A DNA stretch of 64,000 bases from Xanthostigma xanthostigma. Taxonomy: Eukaryota > Arthropoda > Insecta > Raphidioptera > Raphidiidae. The DNA lies in assembly GCA_963575645.1 (NCBI GenBank), contig OY754464.1:6324001-6388000 (forward strand), given 5' to 3'. Under the pieces are notes generated by a model, which searched no databases, was not told the DNA's origin, and worked only from the letters and a program-made list of their open reading frames with translations. The translations under genes were made by a program, and so were the position numbers. Shown piece by piece: positions 48,601 through 59,287 of this stretch (positions within the stretch are counted from its first letter, which is position 1; each line of letters opens with the position of its first letter).

Positions 48601-51600
48601 CGTCACTTTTGACATTTCTTATCATTCCGACACAAAGGATAAGCTGATTGAAACCAAATTTTGGGAGGATGTTTGATATGCAAATATGAAGTGGCCTATT
48701 GTTTTTGGGGCACATCGGCGCATGCGTAAAAGAATATATCTCTTATAATGATGTTTTATATAATAATAATATAGTTTTTAAAACTCTATCTATTTTTACA
48801 AGAAATTTTTGTAAATTTTTTGGGGAAAATCGGCGCATGCGCAAAAGAGATACATGCCATAGTTGTTTTTTATATAATAATAGTGTACTTTTTATAGTGT
48901 TTTATTATTCTACTTAATAAAATTTACCTAAATTTGAAGCGAAAGATGCAATATCATAGATTCGAATTATTATAATTATTATATAAATTTAGGTTATGTA
49001 TTACGGAATACGTTATCACGTAAAACTATCGTCCGTAAACCGACTTTACAGACAACCAATTTTTTTTTTAAATAAAAACTATTTAAAATATATTTATGTG
49101 TTTAGCTGACGAACGAGGTCGATGGTGGATTGTTGGATCGGCATGGTCGAATTCAGATCAAACAAATGCTAAAATCGATTCGAAAACAGAAAATAAATCG
49201 GTAACCGTTTATAGTAAACAGTTGTTAGAATTGGCACGAAAACAACGGATGAATACAGATCTTCGAAGGACTGTGTTTTGCATATTAATGTCAGCTGAGG
49301 TATGATTGAACAATTTTATTTATTTAGCGCCATTAACTGGACTGTTTGCTGTTGTTTTTATCTGCTTAAAGATTAGAACCTAGGAACTTGGAGCGAACTA
49401 TGAAAATGGTACTGGGATTTGACATAAAACAATACGACATCTGGTTACAGAAATTTAAACGATAAGCACATTACATTTTACATAACTGTGTCCACTGTGA
49501 ACATCTGACACTTGATTTACTAACATAATTAGGTGCTGCACAACACATATCTTGCGTCTTCTTCGATTTTTCAATGATGCGTGTAACTTCCATTGTTGTA
49601 AACAATAAATATTTACAAAAATATACGGCGCGCAACACTTTACTGCATGAAACGCTCCGCATAGGGTAGTTCATAGAAGTGTTGAGTAGATGGCGCATGG
49701 ATAAACGTAAAATCCCAATAGAATTACGTAAAATATAAGTACAATAATTAGCGATTGAGAGACCGAATTTGATTAGGTCATTTTGCCAGAACTGGATCCC
49801 GAACATCTGTCTTTTTAAGATACGGAAACTTCTGTAATGTTTAACAATAATATCAGTGTTTGTTTTTCAGGATTATTTGGATGCCTTTGAGAAACTTCTT
49901 CGCTTAGGTCTTAAAGCTCAACAAGAAATCGAAGTGATACATGTTTTGATACATTGTCTTTTACAAGAAAACGCTTATAATCCTTATTACGCTGTGTTAG
50001 CACAAAAGTTTTGTGATTATGAACGAAAATATCAGGTTAGTCCATGCAAGAGTTAGATAGATAGATAAAGGTCTTTATTTTTTTGGTACAAATGTAGGTA
50101 CATAAATAGAGTCAATATAAATACTTAGTTATAAAAATTCGTCCAATTTGTAGTGAGCCTTAGCTAATAAGTATGATGTATTACGATTATATGTGAACTC
50201 TGAACCTTCGGCAATTGAAATATTAATAATATTGTGAAACAGATAATATAATTATTTTCTGTTTCATTTTTATGCATAACTTTTCACTCATTATCGACAG
50301 GCAAAATCAAGTTATTTTTTCGTAATACACCGATAGTGGTAACAGTGAGTAAAGTCAGTTACACACGAGGCTGGATTTGCCGCTAAGTTCCTTGCTAGAT
50401 TTCACTACTAGTTTTCTAGCGTTGGTTTTCTTAATTTATACTGTGTTCGCTTCACACGTGACGTCTTTAGAAGCTTGCTCTGCAGGTAGATTCGGTGTGC
50501 GCACAGTGATAGAACGGTAACAAAAGTGCATGTTTATTGTCTCTGAACAGAACACACACTATTGCATAGTGTCCTGATTGGTTCTTGCTCATACCTAGCA
50601 GCGAACCGAGCAAGAAAAATAACCCCTGCTGTAATTTTAAAAAACCTATTTTGTGAGCTAGCAGGCGAGCCCGCAGTGACGTCATTTCCAGCTTCGTACC
50701 CAGTCTACTGGCCAGCAGAACTCCTAGCAGCGGCCTTAATTCTTGTATCCTAGTAGACACAAAAAAAGTTTTTTTTATTCAATTCGAAATTTAAAAACTG
50801 CCATACTTACAGAGTTGCAAATGAGGGATTATTAATATTATTTTGCCTTACGTAGGCACATAAAAAAATCCGTCGTTACCTCTTAGACTAAAGTGTTGCA
50901 TTTGTTTTTGTTATTTTCCAGTTAACGATTCGGAATGTGATCAGAGATAAACTGAAAGCGCTTAATGAATACACGAACGAACAAGTAACGAACCTGGCGA
51001 AGTTTTTGACACATCTGCTTTTGCAAGGAGGATTGCGACTATCAGTTTTGGAGGTAAGAAATGTTGCACGTAATGGGTACTTGTTTAGGGAATATTTCAA
51101 ACAGTTACGGCGCGTGAATATTTTAAACGGGTGTTCTGTAGGCTCAACCGCAGGTACCCCATAACGCGGGCTAGGAATAATTAGATTTTGAATAACGTCC
51201 ATGTTTACGGTGTTTTAATTATTAACTTTTTTCAAACACTATCGACGACAAACTACAATATACACTGCAACACTAGTCACTACAGCCATAAGCCGTGTGT
51301 CATGTATCATATGTATGACATACAGAGTCAAAACCGTCAAAGGTGTTGTCTATATGAGATACATTCAATGAATACATCTAGCATATGACAGTGATAGATG
51401 CTTATTTGTATTAATGTGCTGACGGTAAATGCAGCTCATAGGCGATCTAAATAGCACGCTATAGCCTGTGGATTGGAGTTGAATGGTGTACACCGGGGGT
51501 GTCTGATGATGGCGTTTCATGTGCTGCTACGGAGCGCAGAGCAGCGCATGAACGCAAGAATGTCTGCCACACAGAACATACACGAGTTTTGTGATCTGCC

Positions 51601-52432
51601 AGTGGGCGCTAAGTTTTAGCGTTGACTGTGTAATTATTTCATTATTTCCTAACATTAAATATTTGATTCACTCATAGCTCTCACTACTGTGATGGTTCAC
51701 ATCTAGCGTTAACTAATATAATTGGCTCTCGCATGATGTGAAAAAATCAGTTACCAATGCTATAAATATTAGAATGATAGTTTGATAGTTGTGTCACTGT
51801 GGTGTAATGTAACACAGTCCGCCGCGAGAGTGGAAAGATTCGGGGTTCGTATCCCGACGGTGACATTGTTTGTAAAAAAAATAAATTAATTTTTCTATGT
51901 TAATAGCGTTGTAACAATGGGTGTTTCTTAACAATTGTAGCAAACAGTAGCTACTCTGTAATATATTATAATAATTACTAACTGTAACATAACTCATCTA
52001 AATATTAAATATTGGTTAAATGTGAAAATATAATTAATTCTAAAATTATAAAGTACCTAAGATATTGGTTGTTCTGCAGCTCTGCAGCGCTCATAGAGGA
52101 ACCACCACCGATTTCAAAACTAACGAATGTTTTGTTTTTAGGCGATACAATTAAATGAGTTAGACAAACCGCAGTTGCGACTGATGCGACAGATTCTCTT
52201 GGCCATTTTATTAAACGAAGATATTGAAGAATTCAAGCAAGTTTGGGAACACATTGCGGCCGTTTCGAAATTTCAAGCGTTCCGGCAAGGACTGAAGCTG
52301 TTTATTCAGCACTTTTTATTACGAAACACGTCGGCTAAATCTTTAATCGAGAAAGATAAGAAACAACTCGAGGAACGCGGAAAAATCGCACTTAAAATTT
52401 TATCACTGAACGATAAAAGCGTTAAATTTTAA
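42698..52432 (+). CDS. NOM1: NOM1 (nucleolar protein with MIF4G and MA3 domains), 12 exons
   Basis: Exons: 42698-42967, 43054-43267, 43386-43579, 43644-43784, 43898-44371, 45471-45798, 45879-46000, 47341-47728, 49106-49299, 49871-50035, 50922-51053, 52142-52432. All have GT-AG borders and matching phases, giving about 970 aa. Start is ATG (MAKFHKK); an upstream in-frame TTG is not a start. The N-terminal third is very basic then very acidic (SDFDENDSIAEDG, DGEVEEFDGEVLDD), with many KKxK motifs. From exon 6 (KPKEKYVPPAVRARL, LQRQMNGLFNRLTENNM) comes the MIF4G domain. MA3 begins LRRTVFCILMSAE and includes AFEKLLRLGLKAQQE and ENAYNPYYAVLAQKFCDYER. Family role: NOM1/Sgd1 act in the nucleolus in 40S ribosome biogenesis, binding an eIF4A-type helicase through MIF4G. 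It is longer than human NOM1 (about 860 aa), mainly in the charged part. Introns carry MITE families A, B and C, a SINE foldback and other repeats. Confidence 0.93.
44452..45172. repeat. MITE family A, full copy in NOM1 intron 5
   Basis: Inverted ends (AGTCTAAGAGCTATTAAACA, then TTTTTGGGTAGGT) recur in reverse at about 45135-45172. Internal blocks around ACCTGGCTGAAGGGTAGTGG are also inverted. The centre has a CTCTCTCTCTCT run within CGTAGCGTCTCACTCG. Confidence 0.7.
45206..45416. repeat. family B element in NOM1 intron 5
   Basis: GACGTGATAACGTCTTATAA at the left and GACTTTACAGACAACCAATT at the right. A 60-bp block (GATGAAACACCGGC, GCATGCACGAAAAA, TGTCACGTTCCGAAA) is duplicated in tandem inside. 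Confidence 0.65.
46140..46745. repeat. foldback of two inverted tRNA-derived SINE-like copies, NOM1 intron 7
   Basis: Two copies of about 290 bp are inverted around a spacer near 46440. Each carries a tRNA-like block (right copy about 46541-46611) with A-box-like GAGTAATGTAACTC, an anticodon stem ACCAA/TTGGT with loop CGCGAAA, and B box GGGTTCAAGTCC. The shared flank ATTTAAATTTTTCTTATATA is the SINE body. The tRNA-like loop lacks U33, so it is not a working tRNA. Confidence 0.65.
47793..48066. repeat. partial MITE family A copy, NOM1 intron 8
   Basis: It contains CAGCTGAAGGGTAGTGG, CATTTTGAAATTCCAATATC and TTCACGATACCTCAATACCT, matching the interior and one end of the element at 44452-45172. 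It abuts a family B element. Confidence 0.5.
48081..49062. repeat. interrupted family B element, NOM1 intron 8
   Basis: The family B left part (GACGTGATAACGTCTTATAA) is at 48081 and the right part (ACCGACTTTACAGACAACCA) at 49040. About 750 bp lie between. The middle contains two direct copies of a unit with TTTTTGGGG..A.ATCGGCGCATGCG (48697 and 48822). Confidence 0.5.
49480..49745. repeat. fragment of the element found in the Rbp6 intron
   Basis: The minus strand matches 3395-3510 plus 4252-4350 but lacks the hAT insertion seen there. It therefore shows the empty-site structure of that family. The antisense 111-aa frame here is transposon-derived. Confidence 0.6.
50360..50758. repeat. family C MITE-like element, NOM1 intron 10
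   Basis: It starts CACGAGGCTGGATTTGCCGC and continues with blocks that match 25673-26092 in inverse orientation (AACCAATCAGGAC, GAGACAATAAACATG). No coding content. Confidence 0.55.
51789..51866 (+). repeat. tRNA-derived SINE head, NOM1 intron 11
   Basis: It folds as an almost complete cloverleaf: acceptor GTCACTG/CGGTGAC (one G-U), D-arm GTGT/ACAC, anticodon stem TCCGC/GTGGA with loop CGCGAGA, and T-arm TCGGG/CCCGA. U33 is replaced by G. An AT-rich tail follows. The same CGCGARA loop in the foldback at 46140-46745 and a damaged relative at 58700-58775 show a SINE family, not single tRNA genes. Confidence 0.6.
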
Positions 52433-53449
52433 TGTTTTAAACCCGGCATGGAAACAATAAAACAATTGAAAAAACATTGTAGGACTATAATGCTGAATAA
52501 TTGATTTTTAAAGTTATACCATAGATAAACGTATTATACTTAGGAAGATAAGTATCCTAGTTAACCAAAATGAGACCACTTATGATGCTCGCCGCTAGGT
52601 GGCCACCTATTGACGAGCATCATAAGCTAAATTTTTTTAATCTGCGAGTGTAGAATATGTAGAGTTTCCGTAGTTAATTGTGCTGATAATGGTTCGGCCG
52701 TCTGGTGACTAGCATCATAACTACATATGTTTTCCGTAGTGAATTGTGCAGGCAATTTGTTCCTCTAGTGACTAGCATCATAATTACATTTGTTCTTCAA
52801 AGATCCTCTTACGTCATTCGACTGTATTGTACAATATCCCGCGGTGACATTATTATTGGGCTTTTAAATATTTTTCTTTTGACATAAGTAAATGAATAAC
52901 TTTAATTAAAATTTTATTTTTAAACAAAGTTCTGATGTTGAGTCAAAAAAATCCGAACAAAAATATAAATTCAAGAAATAAGATTATGTATTTCATTTTA
53001 AATTATTTTTATTATCTTAATTAATTAGATGCTTATACCGACACTGTACTTCTCCCATAATAAAATAATTGACATGATCTTCGATGCTACAAAATAATAT
53101 GTCATTCACAATTGTAGATTAGAATACATAACCAAAGTGGACGAAAAATGCACCCTGTATTACATGTTATAAATTTGTTAAAATCCGTAGGTGAAAAAAT
53201 ATATGATTAATTATTTAACGGCCTGACAGTTGAATTTTTTTTTAAAGATTTTTCAGAGATGATATTTTTTTTGGTATCTACAGTCAAGAAATATAATAAA
53301 GAGAATGTTCGACTATTTTTTTTTTAAATTCGTATTCATGGTTTCAAAATATAAACAGCCTTATGTATGATTTGAAAAAATTCTGTCGGTACGTTTATAA
53401 ATTGTGTCAAAAAATTATTTCTTATTTCATTTCCGAGAATTTTTCAATA

Positions 53450-53587
53450 ATGGCTTGTGTTAGTAATTCGTGCAGTTACGTTAACTGTAAAAATTGTAGA
53501 CGAAATTCACCGGGATTAAGTTTTTACAGATTACCTTTAAAAGACAAAGTCCTTCGTAAACTTAGATTTCCTGAAAATTTGGAGTAA
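53450..53587 (+). pseudogene. THAP zinc-finger N-terminus of a truncated P-type transposase
   Basis: The ATG at 53450 opens a 45-aa frame, MACVSNSCSYVNCKNCRRNS, continuing GLSFYRLPLKDKVLRKLRF, then a stop. It matches the first half of a THAP domain (early Cys residues, then an F-x-x-x-P motif). Transposase would need several hundred more residues, so it is a remnant. An upstream in-frame extension to 53363 lacks domain support. Confidence 0.55.
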
Positions 53588-54106
53588 TTCGGCCCAATAA
53601 ATTTTGAGAAATCACAGAAATACAAGTTTCAAAAATTTTAAGAAATTTTTTTTGGAATATTTATTGGCAATATAATATGTCAGTATTCTTAAAGTTGAAA
53701 AGATTTTTGACGAATAATGAATTGTCTTAAATTATTAAAATGAATTCGTATCCATGATTTTGATTAAACTGTGAAACAGACCAAAAAAAACGTTACCACG
53801 ACTATTCAAAATCAAATTTGAAAATTCAAAAATTTTGAATTATGTTTGGTTTTTTACATTTATTTAGAAATTTAAGTGCCGTTGTTTACGTGGCGTTTCT
53901 ATGGTTTGAAACAAACTGGGAACTGTCGTCACGGAAAACTGTAAATTATCATTTATCACATACGTAAAAAAAAATAAAATTGATGGTTTTTAACAATTTA
54001 TAAACCATTGAGCGAGTAATTGGGATCAATTTTTTGAAAATTTTATTATATAAATAATAATAAATTATAATTATAATAAATAATAATAATAATAAATTAT
54101 AATAAA

Positions 54107-54227
54107 TTGTCGACCAATTTTTCAGACAATTATATTGACAAAAATATATAATTATAATTCAATAAATTTATTGAATTATAATTATATATTTTTGTCAATA
54201 TAATTGTCTGAAAAATTGGTCGATAAT
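54107..54227. repeat. near-perfect 120-bp palindrome within the P-like element
   Basis: TTGTCGACCAATTTTTCAGA, then CAATTATATTGACAAAAATA, is mirrored around AATAAATTTATT. A diverged single copy of one arm occurs at 40380-40425, so the arm derives from a repeat family. Confidence 0.7.
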
Positions 54228-54900
54228 TTATTTATTGAAGAGTACTAATCAGACGTTAATCAAAGATTCAAATATCAAAATGTTTATTACTAGCCATTAT
54301 ACACGTCACTGCACACGTTAGTAGAAATTTTATTTTATTTCTATTGACAAAATATGTCAGTACCTATTTGTAAAGTTGAAATGATCCTTGATGAATAATA
54401 AATTGTCTTAAATTATTAATTAAAATGAATTCGTATTCATGATTTTGATTAAAATGTGAAACAGACTAAAAAAACGTTACCACGACTATTCAAAATAAAA
54501 TTTGAAAATTCAAAAAATTTGAATTACATTTGGTTTTTTTATTTATTTTAGAAATTTATTTGTGCCGTTGTTTACGCGGCGTTTCTATGATTTGAAACAA
54601 ACGGAACTGTCGTCACGGAAAACTAAAATTATCACATACCTACGTCAAAAATAAAAAAAAACATTGATGGTTTTTAACAATTTATAAACCATTGAGCGCG
54701 TAATTAGGATCAGTATAGAGGTAGCTTTAAGATTATCTGAACTTTTAGTTTAACCATAATGTAGGTGGAAGCACAAAACAACATTCAGTTTGTGGGCCAG
54801 GGGTATGAAACGTAAGAGGTTTACTATATAAAAGTGGTCTCATTTTGGTTAACTAGGTTACGAATCTTCCTAAGTATAATACGTTTATCTATGGTTATAC

Positions 54901-55474
54901 CATCGATCAAAATGTTTTAATATTATAATATTATTTTAATCGATGGCTATACTTCTTTTGGCGCTTTATGAAGAGTGAATTATTTCGATGCACGCGCGCG
55001 TACTGTAACATCAAAATTTACAGAATTACATTGGTCGCAGAAAAGGCTATCAACAGAATAGAGGTAGCGACCATTGACTTCGTCATATATCGTTGTAGCT
55101 GTTTTTTTGGTTCTTGAGTGAGCAAGACAGAGTATTTGCGTGTTTGCATGCGCTTAGCATCTAATTGTTTACACTGACCTCATTCCAGTTCTTCCATCAA
55201 ACATTAAATTATTTGCAAAAATTAGTTTTTAATCACGCCAAAGAAGTATAAATCCTACATTTTCTTTTTTAGTTCTTGAAGTTAAATTTGTTTTAAGTAT
55301 TACTTTGTTCTTTCAGTTATTACGCTTGTGAAAATTAATATTTGATATATTTTTAAGTTGCATAATAATTATCTTTAATTTTAGAGATTGTTGACTGTTG
55401 TATTTGTTAAGTTATTACTAAATAAACTTAATATTAAAAAGTGTTTTTTTCTTATTTACTTATTTGACTTAGGT
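54901..55474. other. gene-free stretch
   Basis: AT-rich with no supported gene or repeat boundary. Confidence 0.4.
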
Positions 55475-58003
55475 TTTTTTTTTTGGGCAATTTTGGAAAA
55501 CCTCTCGGATCCGACTCAAATTCGGTAGGCTTATGGAAAATGACTTGCTGAAGTCACCAAGCCCCTCCGTTGCTTCGTATCACTTACCGTTTCGAAGATA
55601 CACCCGTTCGAAGTGTCTCTCTGGAAAGTCTGGAATACGTATCGGAAACATTTAAAATTCGGTGTACTGATAGAAAACGACACGCTGATTTCAATGGGCG
55701 CACCCGGAGGTCTGTATCTAGAACCGTTTCGGAGATATAGACGTTTAAATGTTTCTTCTATATTAAAATTCACAATAAATGCCCACAGGACCCAAAGTTG
55801 AGCTTATATTTTGATTTGGAGTGTCATTTCCTGTTAGTATAAGCCGTCTGGACACGAAAAGTGAGTTACTGGAAAATCTTGAAAATCGACTAAAAACGAG
55901 ATTTTTCCCATAGTATAGCCTTAGTTTTTTTGTGATTTTTTTAAGACAGTTTTGGACAATGTTTCCGATCCGATTCAAATTCGGTAGGCTTATGGAAAAT
56001 GACTCGCTGAAGTCACCAAGTCCCTCCGTTGCTTCGCATCACATACCGTTTCGAAACAAAGAGTGATACAAAAGCAGCGAAGGGGTTTGGTGACTACAGC
56101 GTGTCATTTTCCGTAAGCCTACCGAATTTGAATTGGATCCGAGAGGCTGTCCAAAATTGTCTTAAAAAAATCACAAAATAACTAAGGCTATACTATGGGA
56201 AAAATCTCGTTTTTAGTCGATTTTCAAGATTTTCCAATAACTCGCTTTTCAGGTCCAGACGGCTTATACTAACAGGAAATGACACTCCAAATCAAAATAT
56301 AAGCTCAACTTTGGGTCCTGTGGGCATTTATAGTAAATTTTTATATAGAAGAAACATTTAAACGTCTATATCTCCAAAACGGTATTAGATACAGACCTTC
56401 GGGTGCGCCCATTGAAATCAGCGTGTCGTTTTCTATCAGTACACCGAATTTTAAATGTATCCGATACGTATTCCAGACTTTCCAGAGAGACATTTCAAAC
56501 GGGTGTATCTTCGAAACGGTAAGTGATATGAAGCAAGGGAGAGGCTTGGTGACTTCAGCGAGTCATTTTCCATAAGCCTATCGAATTTGAATCGGATCGG
56601 AAACATTGTCCAAAATTGTCTTAAAAAAATCACAAAATAACTAAGGCTTACTATGAGAAAAATCTCGTTTTTAGTCGATTTTCGACTTTTTCTAATAACT
56701 CACTTTTCGTGTCCAGACGGCTTATACTAACAGGAAATGACACTCCAAATCAAAATATAAGCTCAACTTTAGGTCTTGTGGGCTTTAATAGTGAATTTAA
56801 ATGTAGAAGAAACATTAAAACGTCTATATCTCCGAAACGGTATTAGATACAGACCTTCGGGTGCGCCCATTGAAATCAGCGTGTCGTTTTCTATCAGTAC
56901 ACCGAATTTTAAATGTATCCGATACGTATTCCAGACTTTCCAGAGAGACACTTCGAACGGGTGTATCTTCGAAACGGTAAGTGATACGAAGCAACGGAGG
57001 GGCTTGGTGACTTCAGCAAGTCATTTTCCATAAGCCTACCGAATTTGAATCGGATCGGAAACATTGTCCAAAATTGTCTTAAAAAAATCACAAAAAAACT
57101 AAGGCTATACTATGGGAAAAATCTAGTTTTTAGTCGATTTTCAAGATTTTCCAATAACTCACTTTTCGTGTCCAGACGGCTTATACTAACAGGAAATGAC
57201 ACTCCAAATCAAAATATAAGCTGAACTTTGGGTCCTGTGGGCATTTAGAGTGAATTTTAATATAGAAGAAACATTTAAACGTCCATATCTCCGAGACGGT
57301 ATTAGATACAGACCTCCGGGTGCGCCCATTGAAATCAGCGTGTCGTTTTCTATCAGTACACCGAATTTTAAATGTATCCGATACGTATTCCAGACTTTCC
57401 AGAGAGACACTTCGAACGGGTGTATCTTCGAAACGGTAAGTGATACGAAGCAACGGAGGGGCTTGGTGACTTCAGCGAGTCATTTTCCATAAGCCTTCTG
57501 AATTTGAGTCGGATCCGAGAGGCTGTCCAAAACTGTCTTAAAAAAATCACAAAAAAACTAAGGCTATACTATGGGAAAAATCTCGTTTTTAGTCGATTTT
57601 CAACTTTTTCTAATAACTCACTTTTCGTGTCCAGACACCTTATACTAACAGGAAATGACACTCCAAATCAAAATATAAGCTCAACTTTGGGTCCTGTGGG
57701 CATTTATAGTGAATTTTAATGTAGAAGAAACATTAAAACGTCTATATCTCCGAAACGGTTCTAGATACAGACCTCCGGGTGCGCCCATTGAAATCAGCGT
57801 GTCGTTTTCTATCAGTACACCGAATTTTAAATGTATCCGATACGTATTCCAGACTTTCCAGAGAGACACTTCGAACGGGTGTATCTTCGAAACGGTAAGT
57901 GATACGAAGCAACGGAGGGGCTTGGTGACTTCAGCAAGTCATTTTCCATAAGCCTACCGAATTTGAGTCGGATCCGAGAGGTTGTCCAAAATTGTCGACT
58001 TTT
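55475..58003. repeat. foldback tandem array of a ~457-bp unit
   Basis: Four head-to-tail units occupy about 56060-58003, with the landmark GACTTCAGC.AGTCATTTTC near 56555, 57010, 57467 and 57925. A fifth, partly duplicated copy lies inverted at 55475-56045. The outer ends (TCTCGGATCCGACTCAAATT and inverse) are complementary. Each unit is itself built from two related half-blocks (TATCTCCGAAACGGT...TCAGCGTGTCGTTTTCTATC and TATCTTCGAAACGGTAAG...TCAGCAAGTCATTTTCCAT). An 80-aa frame stays open in several units on one strand and a 60-aa frame on the other; they show no domain. Confidence 0.85.
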
Positions 58004-59287
58004 TCTAATAACTAACTTTTTAGTGTAGGCACTTTACATTTTTACGCATATTGCATTCAATTCAACTTGCACTCTTCAGCAAATAATTACTTCATAGTTT
58101 AAAAGTTTCATGTTTATATTAATTAGCCGTCATAGCTCCATTATTTACTGAGCTGAGATATAAATATGAACTTATTTGTTACGTGTGCCACTGGCAATCA
58201 TTTCACCTTCCGGGCCACCTTAGCCGCCTCTGCCTCTGGGTAACCCGAGTTAAGAAAAGTGCAAAGAACACGTAAGGCATTTTTCATCAAACGATTTAAT
58301 AAATATTACATGGTTATGTTATCATACATAAATGCAAGTCAAACAGTTTTATTGCCCATTAAATTTCACCATAATATGGCTAACAATCTGTACACAATTA
58401 TGTTCTCACCGTTATGTCATTATATGACGATCTGAAACATGTTGGACGTTGAGATTAAATTCTTATTTGATCTTATTAGTTCGTAACTTCGTATTATTTG
58501 GCATGTCCTCAGTGGTGGCGCGTGAACGTTTGAAATGGGCGTTATGAATAGTCAAACAGAATATCTCCTAACATGGATTAGGAACGAGGTAGGGGATTAT
58601 TTAAATCATGAATCACACCCATATTTAATATGTTTTATTTATTAACATTAATTTTGTAACACAGTGTTTGCTATTGTGTTGTATGAAACAAACCGTCATT
58701 GTTCCACTATCGCGGCGGTAGTGGAAGTTCCGGTTTTGAGTCCCGACAGTGACACCTGCAGAAAAATACATTTTTCTTATATAGCATTACTAGCGGTCCC
58801 GCCCGGTTCACCCGGGTGCAAATAAACGGGAAGGGGGGAACTGCGCTTTGGAGTGATCGCCAAATATAACAGAGGGTTGAACTTCTGTACAATTTTAGAC
58901 GCTGATGACCTCAGCTATTGAGCGTCTATGATTCACAATCTCTCTCTCTCTCTCTGTACAATCTCTATTCTCTGGCGTTACCCAGTAGCTGACGCCATAT
59001 TGGTTCATGCGACAGATATCGGTCCACCGCTATGCTCGAGCTGGGTGTCCTGGTTAGAGTTCGTGGCATTTACATATTATGTAAATATGATTTGACAGCG
59101 TAAAATCTCATTTCGGTGTAATATTTCGAAAACAGCGCCCAGTCAACTTTCATTTGATTTGTATAGTCTCTAAAATCTCAGATTCCCAGCGACAGCGCAG
59201 CGCCGTGTTCCTCTTGGCACAAACTTATAACATATATATTATAACATATCTAGTGCATTATTGTTTTTTACATTTTATGCATATATA
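58004..59287. other. region upstream of the retroelement; SINE and repeat relics
   Basis: It contains a damaged SINE head (58700-58775, ending GAGTCCCGACAGTGACA), a family D start (CTAGCGGTCCCGCCCGG, near 58792) and a CT microsatellite (58938-58955). TGTTACG at 58177 is one possible start of a long 5' LTR, because CGTAACA precedes the primer site. No gene is supported. Confidence 0.4.

Larger units (their letters stand above)
52520..54893 (+). mobile_element. P-superfamily-like element, copy 1, with THAP fragment
   Basis: The element is 2374 bp. Inverted ends start CATAGATAAACGTATTATAC and it is flanked by the 7-bp repeat GTTATAC (52513-52519, 54894-54900). It lies 87 bp downstream of the NOM1 stop, so it may sit in the 3' flank. 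Copy 2 is at 26377-27915. It holds a THAP N-terminus (53450) but no catalytic domain. A block of about 290 bp (53740-54000) is repeated at 54415-54715, with a foreign palindromic fragment between. Confidence 0.75.

Noticed and set aside
55531..57951. Repeated 60-90-aa frames in the tandem array
   Set aside because: They recur because the DNA unit repeats, are open on both strands, and have no domain or start context; treated as repeat by-products.
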